Under the pieces are notes generated by a model, which saw only the letters and a program-made list of their open reading frames with translations, ran no database searches and was not told the origin of the DNA. From NCBI RefSeq assembly GCF_014202345.1, contig NZ_JACHGO010000001.1, positions 496,001 through 560,000 of the forward strand: a stretch of DNA of 64,000 nt, written 5' to 3'. Both the position numbers and the translations under genes were made by a program. This document shows positions 25,578-33,796 of the stretch, piece after piece. This stretch comes from Desulfovibrio intestinalis (GTDB taxonomy: Bacteria; Desulfobacterota; Desulfovibrionia; Desulfovibrionales; Desulfovibrionaceae). How positions within the stretch are numbered: position 1 is the first letter of the stretch; the number at the start of each line of letters is the position of its first letter.

Positions 25578-27155
25578 GTCCTCTACCCACAGAGAGGCAA
25601 GACGATCGGCCTGTTGCTGGTGGTTCTTCTCAAGATGAAGGCGCAGTTGTTGGAGAAAGCGAGCCGCTTTTTCATCAAGATGCTGTAAATCCTTATCATT
25701 CGTTATAATCATGTCACACGCGGCCATCTTGCGTTCTTCAGGCCATTGCCAGGCCTCAAGGGCAGCCATTTTTTCCGGGCTCCACCCTCTGGTCTCTGCC
25801 GTGCGTGCAGTGCGCAGGGGCAGGGGGCAATGCACCCCTACGGTCAACGGCTTCGGCGAAAAAAGCTGCTGCCAGCCGCATTCGAAATACAGAGGAATTT
25901 CAGCCGCTGCCAGGGGGGCACCCTGATCTTCCAGGTGCGACCAAAAAATTTCCACAGCCTGTCTGGTCAGGGCGTGAACGGTCTGCTCCACGTCCCGACG
26001 CAGCACGGGATCTTCCTGCATGGCGGCTAAAAGAGCTTCCTTGTTTACGGAACCGTCAGCTTCAAGCAGGCTGCTACCGCGCAATCGGCCTATCCATTGG
26101 CTGCCAGCGCCTTTGGGAGCATAAAGGTCTGCCACAATCGTGTCGGCACTGATGACAGGCACGCCTTTTTGGGCCAGAAAAGCCGTAAAGGCAGATTTGC
26201 CGCTGCCTGGGTTGCCAGTGATGACAAGCCGCTGCATGCGGCTGTCTGTTTGCAGGGCTGCGTCCGGCATGTCGTCGGGCGGCGGGCAGGAAAAATTCAT
26301 GGCTTCGCCGTTGACAGGATGCGTGAAGCTCAAGCGCCACGCGTGCAGCATTTGGCGGGGGGCCATGCTTTGCACGGCTTTGGGGGCATACAGTTTATCG
26401 CCCAGCAGGGGGTATCCCAAGTGAGTCATGTGTACGCGTATCTGATGGGTTCGTCCTGTGTGGATACGCACGGCGAGTAGTGAGATGCTCTTGTCTTCCG
26501 AATGCCAGAGACGCTGCCATTCCGTATGGGCATGCCTGCCACCGCGATTTTCCGGCACAATGGCCATTTTTACCTTGGCGGTGGGGTGACGCCCCACAGG
26601 TTCAAGGCACTGCCCGCTCTGTGGAGGAAGTCCTGCCACAAGGGCCAGATATTCCTTGTGGACCTGGCGTTCAGAAAAGGCGTTGCTGAGGCTGAGACGG
26701 TCGATTTCGGTAAGGGCCACAACCAGAAGGCCGCTGGTGTCTTTATCGAGCCGATGCACAATGCCGGGGCGTTGCCCTTCGATTTTGCCCAACTGGGGAA
26801 AGCGCGCCAGAAGGCGCTGCACCAAGGTCTGTTCCGGGCAGGAGGGGCAAGGATGCACAGTAAGACCTGCAGGTTTATTACAAACCACAAGGTGTTCGTC
26901 GTGCCAGAGTACTTCCAGATGCCCGTCTTCAGGCTGAAGCTGGCTGGATATTTCCGGCAGTTGCAGGTGTACCTGCTGCCCCGTCTTGACCTTGGCGGCG
27001 GGTCTGGTTTCGACGAGTCCGTCCACGGTACAGTGGCCGGACTGAATGGCTTTTTGCAGGGCCGCCCGCGAAAGATCAGGTTTGGCGGCGCTCAGTATAC
27101 GGTCAAGTCTCTGGCCTGCCTGAGCGGCGGTGATTTCCAGTTGCAGGCTGCTCAC
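25575..27155 (-). CDS. coaE: Pseudouridine synthase RluD-like fused to dephospho-CoA kinase
   Basis: A 526-residue two-enzyme fusion. Residues 1-300 form a RluA/RluD-type 23S rRNA pseudouridine synthase: S4-like N-terminus (AGQRLDRILSAAKPDLSRAALQ), catalytic HRLDKDTSG with Asp137, and HTGRTHQIRVHMTHLGYPLLGD. From about residue 307 comes CoaE, which phosphorylates dephospho-CoA: P-loop GNPGSGKS at 314-321, VISADTIVADLY, and the lid region PLPLRTARTAETRGWSPEKMAALEAWQWPEERKMAACDMIITND. The start is a GTG overlapping the NlpC/P60 stop by four bases. The stop TAG is supplied by a repeat end. The fusion is, as I recall, general in Desulfovibrio. Confidence 0.93.
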   Translation of the reverse strand: MSSLQLEITAAQAGQRLDRILSAAKPDLSRAALQKAIQSGHCTVDGLVETRPAAKVKTGQQVHLQLPEISSQLQPEDGHLEVLWHDEHLVVCNKPAGLTVHPCPSCPEQTLVQRLLARFPQLGKIEGQRPGIVHRLDKDTSGLLVVALTEIDRLSLSNAFSERQVHKEYLALVAGLPPQSGQCLEPVGRHPTAKVKMAIVPENRGGRHAHTEWQRLWHSEDKSISLLAVRIHTGRTHQIRVHMTHLGYPLLGDKLYAPKAVQSMAPRQMLHAWRLSFTHPVNGEAMNFSCPPPDDMPDAALQTDSRMQRLVITGNPGSGKSAFTAFLAQKGVPVISADTIVADLYAPKGAGSQWIGRLRGSSLLEADGSVNKEALLAAMQEDPVLRRDVEQTVHALTRQAVEIFWSHLEDQGAPLAAAEIPLYFECGWQQLFSPKPLTVGVHCPLPLRTARTAETRGWSPEKMAALEAWQWPEERKMAACDMIITNDKDLQHLDEKAARFLQQLRLHLEKNHQQQADRLASLWVED

Positions 27156-28570
27156 TGAAGGGTATCCGCCGGGGTGGAAAGGGTACGCAACCTGTCCACA
27201 AAGGTCGTGCCCCTGTACAGATTTTTCAGTTCACTGCCAGGCGTGATGGACGTGACAACAGCTCTGCCAATGACAAAGCGGGCATTGTCGTCATTGCCTT
27301 CTACCGTGCGAACCCCCCAGACATTGTGGAAAATGGCCGGGCGACCGTCGTATTTGCCCACATAAAGCATGATGTGCCCGCGCATGCCCACAAGGCTCAG
27401 GAAGGGAACGCCGTAGCGCAGGATGGTGTCTTCTTTTTCTCTGGTGGTCATGCCTTCAAGGGAGTTGACGGCCCCTACGCGGGCCTGCCCACCGGAGTTG
27501 CGGGGAAGCCAGATGCCGAAAGGCGTGAAAATGTCGCGGGTGAGGGCAGAGCAATCCCTTTCGCCAAACATGCCGCCCCAGCCATAGCGCTGCCCCATCA
27601 TGACATTGCCCACGGCAGCCACATTGTCTGGCGTCAGGGGCAGGGGGCGGGCAACTACATCAGATGAAGATACCGTGAATGGCGCTGTGCGGGCCATGCC
27701 GTTACTGTCTTTAACCGGGGCCAGCAAGGTGACTGGCGGCGCTGCTGGGTCGTTGTATACGATTGACGCACTCAAGCCCCCTCCGGCAAGGGTGGGCAGT
27801 ATGGTGCCTATACTTACGTTTTGCCCCCCGGTTGAGGCGGAAGCCCCATACTGGGCGGTCTGGTCTGTGAGGCGCACGTTGTCTCGTACAACTGCCGCAA
27901 ACGAAGCATTGCGGTAAAGCGACATAAAGCTGTCGTCAACCAGCGCCAGGTCTTCGGCATCAACCCATCCGCCCGCTATGGGGCATTCCACAAAGTGCCA
28001 TCTGCCGTCGTTGGATGTATGAGCAATCAGCACAGGCGTGCCCAGGGGCAGTAAGGAATACTGAAAGTAGTCGAATGGGTTGGCACGCGGGTCAGGCGTG
28101 GGTTCGGAAAAACGCGTCAGGTGCGTGGGCATTTCACGCAGGTCTGTATTGCGTACTGTAATGGCAGCCTGAGCGCGATTGGGGAAGTTTTTGAGGTTGG
28201 CGTTGCGGGCCATAGCGTCCCATTCCATCTGGGTCCAGCGTTCGCTGCCTTGCTTATAGCCACGGGCCTTATTGAAAATGACGGCAACATCGCGTTTGCG
28301 CACGGAGGTTTTACGCATTTCCCAGGGGCCAAAAAAAATTCGGTCAAAGCGGGCAAGCTGACGGCTCTGTTCTGCCTGAGAAATAAGCCTTTTATTTTGC
28401 CCTGCGTTTTTTGCGTAAACTTCAAGGTTCTGTGGGAATTGGCGCAGGTCGGCTATGGTGCCCATCCATGAGGGGGCACTTCCATCGCGGGGAGGAACAC
28501 TTTTACCGCCACATGCGGCCATCAGAAGCAGAAGGGATGCAAGACAAACCAGACGAAGGCGGGAAAACAT
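27152..28570 (-). CDS. SH3/NlpC-P60 cell-wall hydrolase lipoprotein
   Basis: Lipoprotein that probably trims peptidoglycan stem peptides (gamma-D-Glu-diaminopimelate endopeptidase type). Lipobox LLMAAC with Cys20. Residues 130-300 hold the two bacterial SH3-like domains typical of this subfamily (ITVRNTDLREMPTHL and GGWVDAEDLALVD). The C-terminal papain-like domain has Cys340 in GERDCSALTRDIF, His399 in GMRGHIMLYVG and a third polar residue, His415, in HNVWG. At 472 residues it matches the N_NLPC_P60-SH3b1-SH3b2-NlpC/P60 architecture known from Desulfovibrio and Bacteroides. Overlaps the rluD-coaE start by four bases. Confidence 0.9.
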   Translation of the reverse strand: MFSRLRLVCLASLLLLMAACGGKSVPPRDGSAPSWMGTIADLRQFPQNLEVYAKNAGQNKRLISQAEQSRQLARFDRIFFGPWEMRKTSVRKRDVAVIFNKARGYKQGSERWTQMEWDAMARNANLKNFPNRAQAAITVRNTDLREMPTHLTRFSEPTPDPRANPFDYFQYSLLPLGTPVLIAHTSNDGRWHFVECPIAGGWVDAEDLALVDDSFMSLYRNASFAAVVRDNVRLTDQTAQYGASASTGGQNVSIGTILPTLAGGGLSASIVYNDPAAPPVTLLAPVKDSNGMARTAPFTVSSSDVVARPLPLTPDNVAAVGNVMMGQRYGWGGMFGERDCSALTRDIFTPFGIWLPRNSGGQARVGAVNSLEGMTTREKEDTILRYGVPFLSLVGMRGHIMLYVGKYDGRPAIFHNVWGVRTVEGNDDNARFVIGRAVVTSITPGSELKNLYRGTTFVDRLRTLSTPADTLQ

Positions 28571-28693
28571 GAGGGACCCTCCGGGCGGGAATTAACCGGG
28601 ATCATCCGGTCTTTTTACATATTAGCACTTCAAATATGTAGTCGGCAATGCATTCTTTTCAGCAGGTTTCGTCTGTTGCCAGCATATGTAATA

Positions 28694-28722
28694 TTGACAT
28701 TAGTTCGCTACCTTCTTAAAAG
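28694..28722 (+). promoter_or_regulatory. Promoter of tRNA-Glu(CUC)
   Basis: TTGACA at 28694-28699, 17 bases, then TAAAAG at 28717-28722, ending ten bases before the mature tRNA. Confidence 0.65.
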
Positions 28723-28732
28723 AGACTTCGCT

Positions 28733-28808
28733 GTCACCATCGTCTATCCGGTTAGGACGGCGGCCTCTCAAGCCGCTAAGACGGGTTCAAATCCCGTTGG
28801 TGACGCCA
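28733..28808 (+). tRNA. tRNA-Glu (anticodon CUC)
   Basis: Full cloverleaf with a 7-base acceptor stem (GTCACCA with TGGTGAC), discriminator G and encoded CCA. The anticodon stem GCGGC/GCCGC closes loop CTCTCAA, giving anticodon CTC for the GAG codon. The T-loop GGTTCAAATCC is canonical. Confidence 0.95.
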
Positions 28809-28817
28809 AATTAAATC

Positions 28818-28856
28818 AGGTACTTACAGTCTTTGGCTGTAAGTACCTTTTTCTTT
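28818..28856 (+). terminator. Intrinsic terminator of tRNA-Glu(CUC)
   Basis: Perfect 12-base arms AGGTACTTACAG / CTGTAAGTACCT with a 7-base loop, followed by TTTTCTTT. Confidence 0.9.
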
Positions 28857-29493
28857 ATGGCTTTAGCCAGTTGAGCGCGCTGGAACAAGCGGGTGCGATG
28901 GCTGTCATTGATTTGCGCGCATGTTGGCATATTGGTGCAAATAAAAAAGCGGGAATTTCTCTCCGTTTTTGTCGTTCTACGCAAGTTGTTTTTGACTTGG
29001 ATACGGCTCTATGCGCAGACGCAGGCAATGTTGCCAATCGTTTTTTGAGAATCCTCACATTGCGGAACTGCGCAGACTAATGGAGAGAGCATGTAAAAAC
29101 GGGCGGGCACGCATCGGCCCCTTAACTAGTATATTTGTTCTTCAATGCGGGCATAAATCTGCAATGTAGGATAGTTGAAGATTTACATATTGATATTTTT
29201 GCCTGTGTTTTAGCAATAGCCGATATTGAATTTGAAAGCTTTATTTGCCCAACCTGTATCGGTATTGCGGGGAAATCATACATAAAAGGTATGGCTGAAG
29301 ACGATTTGCCGGATAATTCCTTGCAAGGTGCCTTGAGCTGGTTCAACGGCAGTCCTTCTGCCAGAGCTTCGTTTTTTTTAAGAAGGCTATCGATTACAAA
29401 GAGAGTTTGACGAATTTTCTTCCCTGTCTATATGGTTATGGTGCTTCGTTGGCCCTGGCTGTATTCCTGTGTGGATGCAGCCAATTGAAGCTG

Positions 29494-29526
29494 CCCACCT
29501 TGCCCTAGTGCAAGGTGGGTCTTTTT
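29494..29526 (+). terminator. Intrinsic terminator
   Basis: Perfect 10-base arms CCCACCTTGC / GCAAGGTGGG, 6-base loop, then TCTTTTT. No recognised gene lies just upstream, so it may end a short untranslated RNA or be left over from a lost gene. Confidence 0.8.
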
Positions 29527-29649
29527 AAAGCTATGCAGCTAATTTTTTCTATTTGTCTATATTGTTGACGCTGCGGCAATGGATATGCTTATTGCTGTAT
29601 ATAGAATTTATCTAAAAGTTTATGGGAAGAGTAAGGAGAGGCAGGGGAG

Positions 29650-29680
29650 CCCGTCCTGGCTGGCGCAGGGCGGGTTTTTT
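29650..29680 (+). terminator. Intrinsic terminator
   Basis: Arms CCCGTCCTG / CAGGGCGGG (one G-U pair) followed by six T. Lies 124 bases after the previous terminator; the AT-rich space between could encode a small RNA. Confidence 0.7.
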
Positions 29681-29700
29681 CCGCCGTTTTGCCTTGTTGT

Positions 29701-29802
29701 TTCGGTTGGCCCTATGCGCGCATCGGGCAGATTGCGAAATTGTTAGGTGTTTCCGAAGGCAGTGTGGTTGCCTCTTGCGAACTTTTGAATGGAGCACCCT
29801 AA
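29701..29802 (+). pseudogene. Helix-turn-helix coding relic
   Basis: A frame without a start reads RIGQIAKLLGVSEGSVVA and ends at TAA (29800-29802). This is a good helix-turn-helix pattern (IA-LLGVS-GSV). The rest of the protein is missing upstream, where the terminator stands. Probably the decayed end of a regulator or mobile-element protein; evidence is one short peptide. Confidence 0.3.
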
Positions 29803-30025
29803 AAAGGTTGATACAACAAGCAGTACTGAATCTATGCTTGAATGCATGTGTTCTTGGCGTTGTACAGGCTCATTTTGGCGCAGTATGTTGAACGCATTTG
29901 GATCAAAGCAAAATTAGAAAAATGCTGACTCTGTTTGTGAGGATGGCTGAAGAAATATTGCGAATTTGTACAAAATTCCATCGCACAGAGTGAGGGTGGA
30001 TAGAAAAACAGGAGCACGGTCACAC

Positions 30026-30415
30026 ATGGACAAAGAAGAATTATCCTCGTCTTGGGCTATACTGAAAAGATTGCTGCCAGTGGTGATCTGGGGATTGTTT
30101 TTCTGTGTTGTCATATGTTCTTTCTATATGAGCTATGATCTAAAAATTTCAAGAGAATTTGGTTTCATGTTTGGCCTTTTTGCACGATACTTGGGCTATT
30201 TTCTATTCGCGGTTGTCATCATAATTCTATTGAAGATTTTGAGTGTTCTGAAAGAAATTGATCTGCGCATGAAGCTTATTGAAGAAAGCATGCTGGAATT
30301 GAAAAAGAGAATTGATGTGTACCCATTTGCTGATGAGGACAATATTGATTTGCAGCGGTTCGCGGACGAATGGGCTTTGGCGGCTCAGGAAGCGGGAAGG
30401 GCGCGGCAGGAATAA
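30026..30415 (+). CDS. Small two-helix membrane protein
   Basis: Unrecognised 129-residue protein. Two hydrophobic segments, about residues 14-36 (LLPVVIWGLFFCVVICSF) and 52-75 (YLGYFLFAVVIIILLKIL), are followed by a charged helix (KEIDLRMKLIEESMLELKKRI), probably a coiled coil, and an acidic C-terminus. The ATG at 30026 is preceded by AGGAG about ten bases away; an in-frame extension upstream exists but has no ribosome site. Stands alone, ended by the hairpin at 30631. Codon use is more AT-rich than that of its neighbours, which fits acquired DNA. Confidence 0.65.
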   Translation: MDKEELSSSWAILKRLLPVVIWGLFFCVVICSFYMSYDLKISREFGFMFGLFARYLGYFLFAVVIIILLKILSVLKEIDLRMKLIEESMLELKKRIDVYPFADEDNIDLQRFADEWALAAQEAGRARQE

Positions 30416-30630
30416 ACGCAGTGTTTTGCGGGTGGTCTACTGCCCAGTAATAGTGTTTGATATTTTGAAATTTTGTGCATTGGGCCAGCGAGATTTTGTC
30501 ACCCAGAAGCCATAGTGCTGACACAACAAAACAGGTTGATAATTATAAGGTTAATTCATTCGGCAGCCCCAAGCCGAAACCTCTCCTGCAGGCACTTCAC
30601 CTCTATATCATCTCCTTTTCCTTCCCCTCA

Positions 30631-30658
30631 AAAAAAGCCGGTCTAAGACCGGCTTTTT
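30631..30658. terminator. Bidirectional terminator between convergent genes
   Basis: AAAAAAGCCGGTC-TAA-GACCGGCTTTTT: 12-base stem with A-tract on one side and T-tract on the other. Serves the small membrane protein gene (plus) and ynfA (minus, 18 bases after its stop). Confidence 0.9.
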
Positions 30659-30676
30659 CCAGTTTGTCCGACGGGT

Positions 30677-31009
30677 TCAGGCCGCGCTGCCCCAACCGGA
30701 AACAATAATGAGCATTCCGGCAAGAGCGATTACGCCGCCGACCATATCTGTAGTGGAGAGAGAAATTCCGTCCACAAACTTGAGCCACGAAAGAGCCGTT
30801 ATAACGTACACGCAGCCGTAAGCCGCATATACTCTGCCGCTGGCCGCAGGGTGCATGGTCAGAAGCCATGCAAAAACGGCAAGGCTTAATGCCGCCGGAA
30901 CAAGCAGCCAGGGCGAGCCGCCTTTTCGCAACCACAAATAGGGCAGGTAGCAACCGACAATTTCAGCAATGGCAGTCACCACAAACAACAAGAATGTTTT
31001 TAAAATCAT
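30677..31009 (-). CDS. ynfA: YnfA family (UPF0060) membrane protein
   Basis: A 110-residue inner-membrane protein with four hydrophobic helices. Family marks: [66 protein letters not shown] and [19 protein letters not shown]. YnfA proteins are related to small multidrug resistance transporters; the transport role is not firmly settled. The start at 31007-31009 gives the family N-terminus; the upstream in-frame extension does not. Confidence 0.93.
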   Translation of the reverse strand: MILKTFLLFVVTAIAEIVGCYLPYLWLRKGGSPWLLVPAALSLAVFAWLLTMHPAASGRVYAAYGCVYVITALSWLKFVDGISLSTTDMVGGVIALAGMLIIVSGWGSAA

Positions 31010-31150
31010 ACGGCTTCTTTGGCATAAATTGCGTTTTGCGCTGTTGACGAAACCCCTCGCAAGGCAGCATGCCAGAACAAAAGCCCAAGGTCGAGAGACG
31101 CTCTGCTGCAATAAGCTACGCTGTTACTCATGCGGTATTTGGTGGGCCAG

Positions 31151-31189
31151 AAAAACCCTCACGGCCCGCAGGGTGCGGATCGTGAGGGT
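31151..31189 (-). terminator. Terminator of the MATE-DUF2156 unit
   Basis: Nine-base perfect arms (ACCCTCACG / CGTGAGGGT) closing a longer GC-rich loop, followed on the minus strand by TTTTTC. Lies 74 bases after the DUF2156 stop. Confidence 0.75.
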
Positions 31190-31262
31190 AATATCTGCAT
31201 TGTCATCTGCAGATGTAATCATTTGTTATGCGTGAATATTTTTTGATAAACCCGTGCGGGCA

Positions 31263-32156
31263 TCAGACCTTGCGGATACGCACTTTGTACTTGCGCAGAA
31301 AATCGGCGGGAAGGTAGGTCATTTTGGCTTGGCGCAGGCCTTCTTCGTCCAGATCCTGTGCACGGTTCATATAGGTGAACCCTGCTCCCGCGCGCCGGGC
31401 GAAGGTGCAGTTGATGGTCTGGTAAACGCCCTTGAATCCGTTAAGGCCCTTTTCGTAGTGAACACCAAGGCTTTCGCCATCAAGGTCTTCACCAACACTG
31501 AAGGCTACCATTTTACCATCCACATAGAGCGAACCGCCCGTGAGCCCCTGAAAGCTGTTCCAATGGCTCAGCACGCGGTTGATGGCCTCATTTTCGGCCC
31601 TGAGGGAAGGGGACTCTTCGCATTCATGCCACTGGCACCAGTCGTCCTGAACTGCCAGCACATCTTCCACCATTGCATCATCAAGGCTGTGATAGTCCGG
31701 TTCGCCGTAGGTTTTGACGTAGCTGTTATAATGGTTGCGTTTTTTGTGATAGCGGTTACCAGGCAGCTCTGCCAGCTCTTCCTGCTTGTAAAGGTATTCC
31801 CATTGCCCGCGGTCTTCGTCAGCATCTACAAGGCCGGGCAGATGTTCCTGCCAGATGTACAGCAGCTTTTCCGGCACGCGTACCACGTCATGTGCGTTTT
31901 CGTTGAATGAGCAGGGCAGAAGGCTTTTCCAGTCAACAGCGTTCCAATCGCCCACCGGAGCCCAGCAAATGGGATATGGGCGCATTTGGCGTATCCAGCA
32001 AAGATTGTCGTCAAAGCACCACTCAAGACCGTAGTAGTCCTGCCAGCCCCAGAGGTTGGCCAGGGTATAGTCCAGCGAACGCTGAGGGGTACGCTGCCAG
32101 AGCTCATAATACCGCTGACTGTCATCCAGACTTACGGGGGAAAAACTTTTGCTCAC
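31263..32156 (-). CDS. DUF2156 (phosphatidylglycerol lysyltransferase C-terminal-like) protein
   Basis: A 297-residue soluble protein with the DUF2156 pattern, the acyltransferase-like fold shared with the catalytic half of MprF: YELWQRTPQRSLDYTLANLWGW, RNHYNSYVKTYGEPDYHSL, LTGGSLYVDGKMVAFSVGEDLDG, and the C-terminal RAQDLDEEGLRQAKMTYLPADFLRKYKV. The start is a GTG at 32154-32156 with an excellent AAGGAG seven bases away; the longer open frame runs into the MATE gene. Many Desulfovibrio and gut anaerobes carry it. The acceptor is unknown. It lies 50 bases after the MATE gene. Confidence 0.87.
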   Translation of the reverse strand: MSKSFSPVSLDDSQRYYELWQRTPQRSLDYTLANLWGWQDYYGLEWCFDDNLCWIRQMRPYPICWAPVGDWNAVDWKSLLPCSFNENAHDVVRVPEKLLYIWQEHLPGLVDADEDRGQWEYLYKQEELAELPGNRYHKKRNHYNSYVKTYGEPDYHSLDDAMVEDVLAVQDDWCQWHECEESPSLRAENEAINRVLSHWNSFQGLTGGSLYVDGKMVAFSVGEDLDGESLGVHYEKGLNGFKGVYQTINCTFARRAGAGFTYMNRAQDLDEEGLRQAKMTYLPADFLRKYKVRIRKV

Positions 32157-32206
32157 AATACTCTCCTTGGAAGGGGCCGCGCGGGGATCTGCAGCTTCTG
32201 ACAGGG

Positions 32207-33619
32207 TCAGACCTGGTGCGGCTGGCGGCTTCGGCTCATGGCAAAGCGCATCCAGTCGCGGCGCAGCACCACATAAAGCATGATGCTGGTTTGCAGGCAT
32301 TGGGAAACAAGCATGGCAACAAATACGCCAGAGGCAGTGCCCCAAAGAACATGCCCAAGCAGCCAGCCTAGGGGAAGCCGCACCAGCCAGAAGGTGCCGC
32401 CAAAAATCATCAGGTTGTACTTGGTCGCTCCCGCCCCTGTCATGACGCCGCCCATGACGGTGCTGGCAATAGAAAAGGGGGTGGAGAGCAGGTTATAGGT
32501 CAGGTAGTTTACAATCTGGGCCTGAGTGCCCGGTTCCTGAGAAAGCAGCACAGCAATATCCTGCCTGAAAGGCCAGAGCAGGGCTGCAATGAGACTCATG
32601 CCAATGGCCGAAACAGTCACCATTGTAAGAGCAACTTTTTTGGCTTCTTCGGGCTTGCCAGCGCCAAGGCTGTTGCCCACAAGAACGGCCACGCTCATGT
32701 TAAACGCCATACCGGGCAGGAACAGCAAGGCTTCTACTCTCAGGCCTGCGGTGAGTCCGGCCAGGGCGTTGACGCTGTCAAAGGGCAGAGAGGCCACCAG
32801 AACAAAGAGGGTCAGATAGCCCGATTGCCAGACGATCTGTGCGGCTCCGGCAGGTAGGGCCACTTTGAGCAGATAGGGCAGGCCTGCTTTGAGCCAGCGT
32901 GGTGTGGGCAGGGTTCGGCGTTGCAGGTAGCCAGAATGCATAAGCAGGGCGCAGTTGCAAATTGCGCCAAGACACTGCGAGCCTACGGTGGCCCACGCCA
33001 ATCCCATATAGCCCCAGTTGGGCAAACCAAACCAGCCCAGACCAAAGCCAAGGCAGGCCAGCAGGTTTACCACGCAAACAATGGCGGCCACCCAAAGAGG
33101 AGGAATAACCTGCCGCGTGGCACGAAACATAACGCCTGTGGCTGCATAAACGTACTGAGCGGGCAGTGCCAGCATGCCGACCTGCCAAAGCTCTTTTGTG
33201 AGAGGCATGATGCTGTCTGGCACCATAAGCATGCCCAGAATGGCATCTCCAAAATACCAGCCAAACAGCGCCACCGCAAAGCCCAGAGCAAAACACCCCA
33301 CAACGGTCGTGCCCACATAACGCTGGGCACGCGCCACCTTGAGCGCCCCAAGCGACTGGCTTACGGCGGCGGTGGCTCCACTGGAGATGGCCATGGCAAC
33401 CACCATGAGCAAGATGCCGCATTGGTTGACCATGCCCAGAGCAGCCTGGACTTCGGCGCTGATTTGTCCTGCAACCCACACTGCTACCAAGCCCATGAAG
33501 AACACAAGGTACATCATGAGCAGCTGAGGCCATGTGAGGCGCCATACGGCACGGGGAGATGTGCTCAGGTCGGGTTTAGGTCGACTCTGAGAAGCGGACA
33601 GACCGCGTTGTTCAGTCAC
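32207..33619 (-). CDS. MATE family efflux transporter
   Basis: 470-residue inner-membrane antiporter with 12 predicted helices in two halves. Typical stretches are AVWRLTWPQLLMMYLVFFMGLVAVWVAGQ, AISSGATAAVSQSLGA and, in the second half, LPGMAFNMSVAVLVGNSLGAGKPEEAKK. These export cationic compounds in exchange for Na+ or H+. The start is a GTG at 33617-33619; no ATG lies nearby in frame. It is the first gene of a unit with DUF2156. The substrate is unknown; a phospholipid or peptide-linked role is possible given DUF2156. Confidence 0.9.
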   Translation of the reverse strand: MTEQRGLSASQSRPKPDLSTSPRAVWRLTWPQLLMMYLVFFMGLVAVWVAGQISAEVQAALGMVNQCGILLMVVAMAISSGATAAVSQSLGALKVARAQRYVGTTVVGCFALGFAVALFGWYFGDAILGMLMVPDSIMPLTKELWQVGMLALPAQYVYAATGVMFRATRQVIPPLWVAAIVCVVNLLACLGFGLGWFGLPNWGYMGLAWATVGSQCLGAICNCALLMHSGYLQRRTLPTPRWLKAGLPYLLKVALPAGAAQIVWQSGYLTLFVLVASLPFDSVNALAGLTAGLRVEALLFLPGMAFNMSVAVLVGNSLGAGKPEEAKKVALTMVTVSAIGMSLIAALLWPFRQDIAVLLSQEPGTQAQIVNYLTYNLLSTPFSIASTVMGGVMTGAGATKYNLMIFGGTFWLVRLPLGWLLGHVLWGTASGVFVAMLVSQCLQTSIMLYVVLRRDWMRFAMSRSRQPHQV

Positions 33620-33684
33620 GGCAGAATCGCAGTTCCGTCACGGCAGTCCGTTACGAAGTTATATGTGGCTAGAGCAAGTTACGA

Positions 33685-33796
33685 ATGAAATGAGTCAATC
33701 GTTCTGCAAGGTTTTGCGTGCAAACTCTTGCCACGAAATAGGCGTAGGCGAGCGTTGCTCGCCTTAACGCGACTATTTTACGTTCAAAAAGCTCTA
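33685..33796. repeat. TAGAGC-ended intergenic repeat, copy B
   Basis: Aligns gap-free over 112 bases with copy A (20165-20276). The outer left end AGAGCAAGTT starts at 33671. The central hairpin 33747-33763 is perfect (GGCGAGC-GTT-GCTCGCC). The right end overlaps the lysA stop codon: TAG is the terminal triplet of the repeat. Confidence 0.75.

Larger units (their letters stand above)
28857..30025. other. Gene-poor 1.2-kb stretch downstream of tRNA-Glu
   Basis: No complete gene is supported here. It is more AT-rich than its surroundings and holds two strong plus-strand terminators (29494 and 29650) with no clear gene before either, plus a helix-turn-helix coding relic. A 91-codon frame from a TTG at 29135 (containing FESFICPTCIGIAG) has no ribosome site and no known pattern. 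The setting, just 3' of a tRNA gene, is where integrated elements decay, but no integrase or direct repeat of the tRNA end was seen. Confidence 0.5.

Noticed and set aside
28676..29080. 134-codon plus-strand frame over tRNA-Glu(CUC) and its terminator
   Set aside because: It overlaps a certain tRNA and a terminator and has no ribosome site.
29135..29410. TTG-started 91-codon frame with FICPTCIGIAG
   Set aside because: No ribosome site or family pattern; kept only as a remark on the gene-poor stretch.
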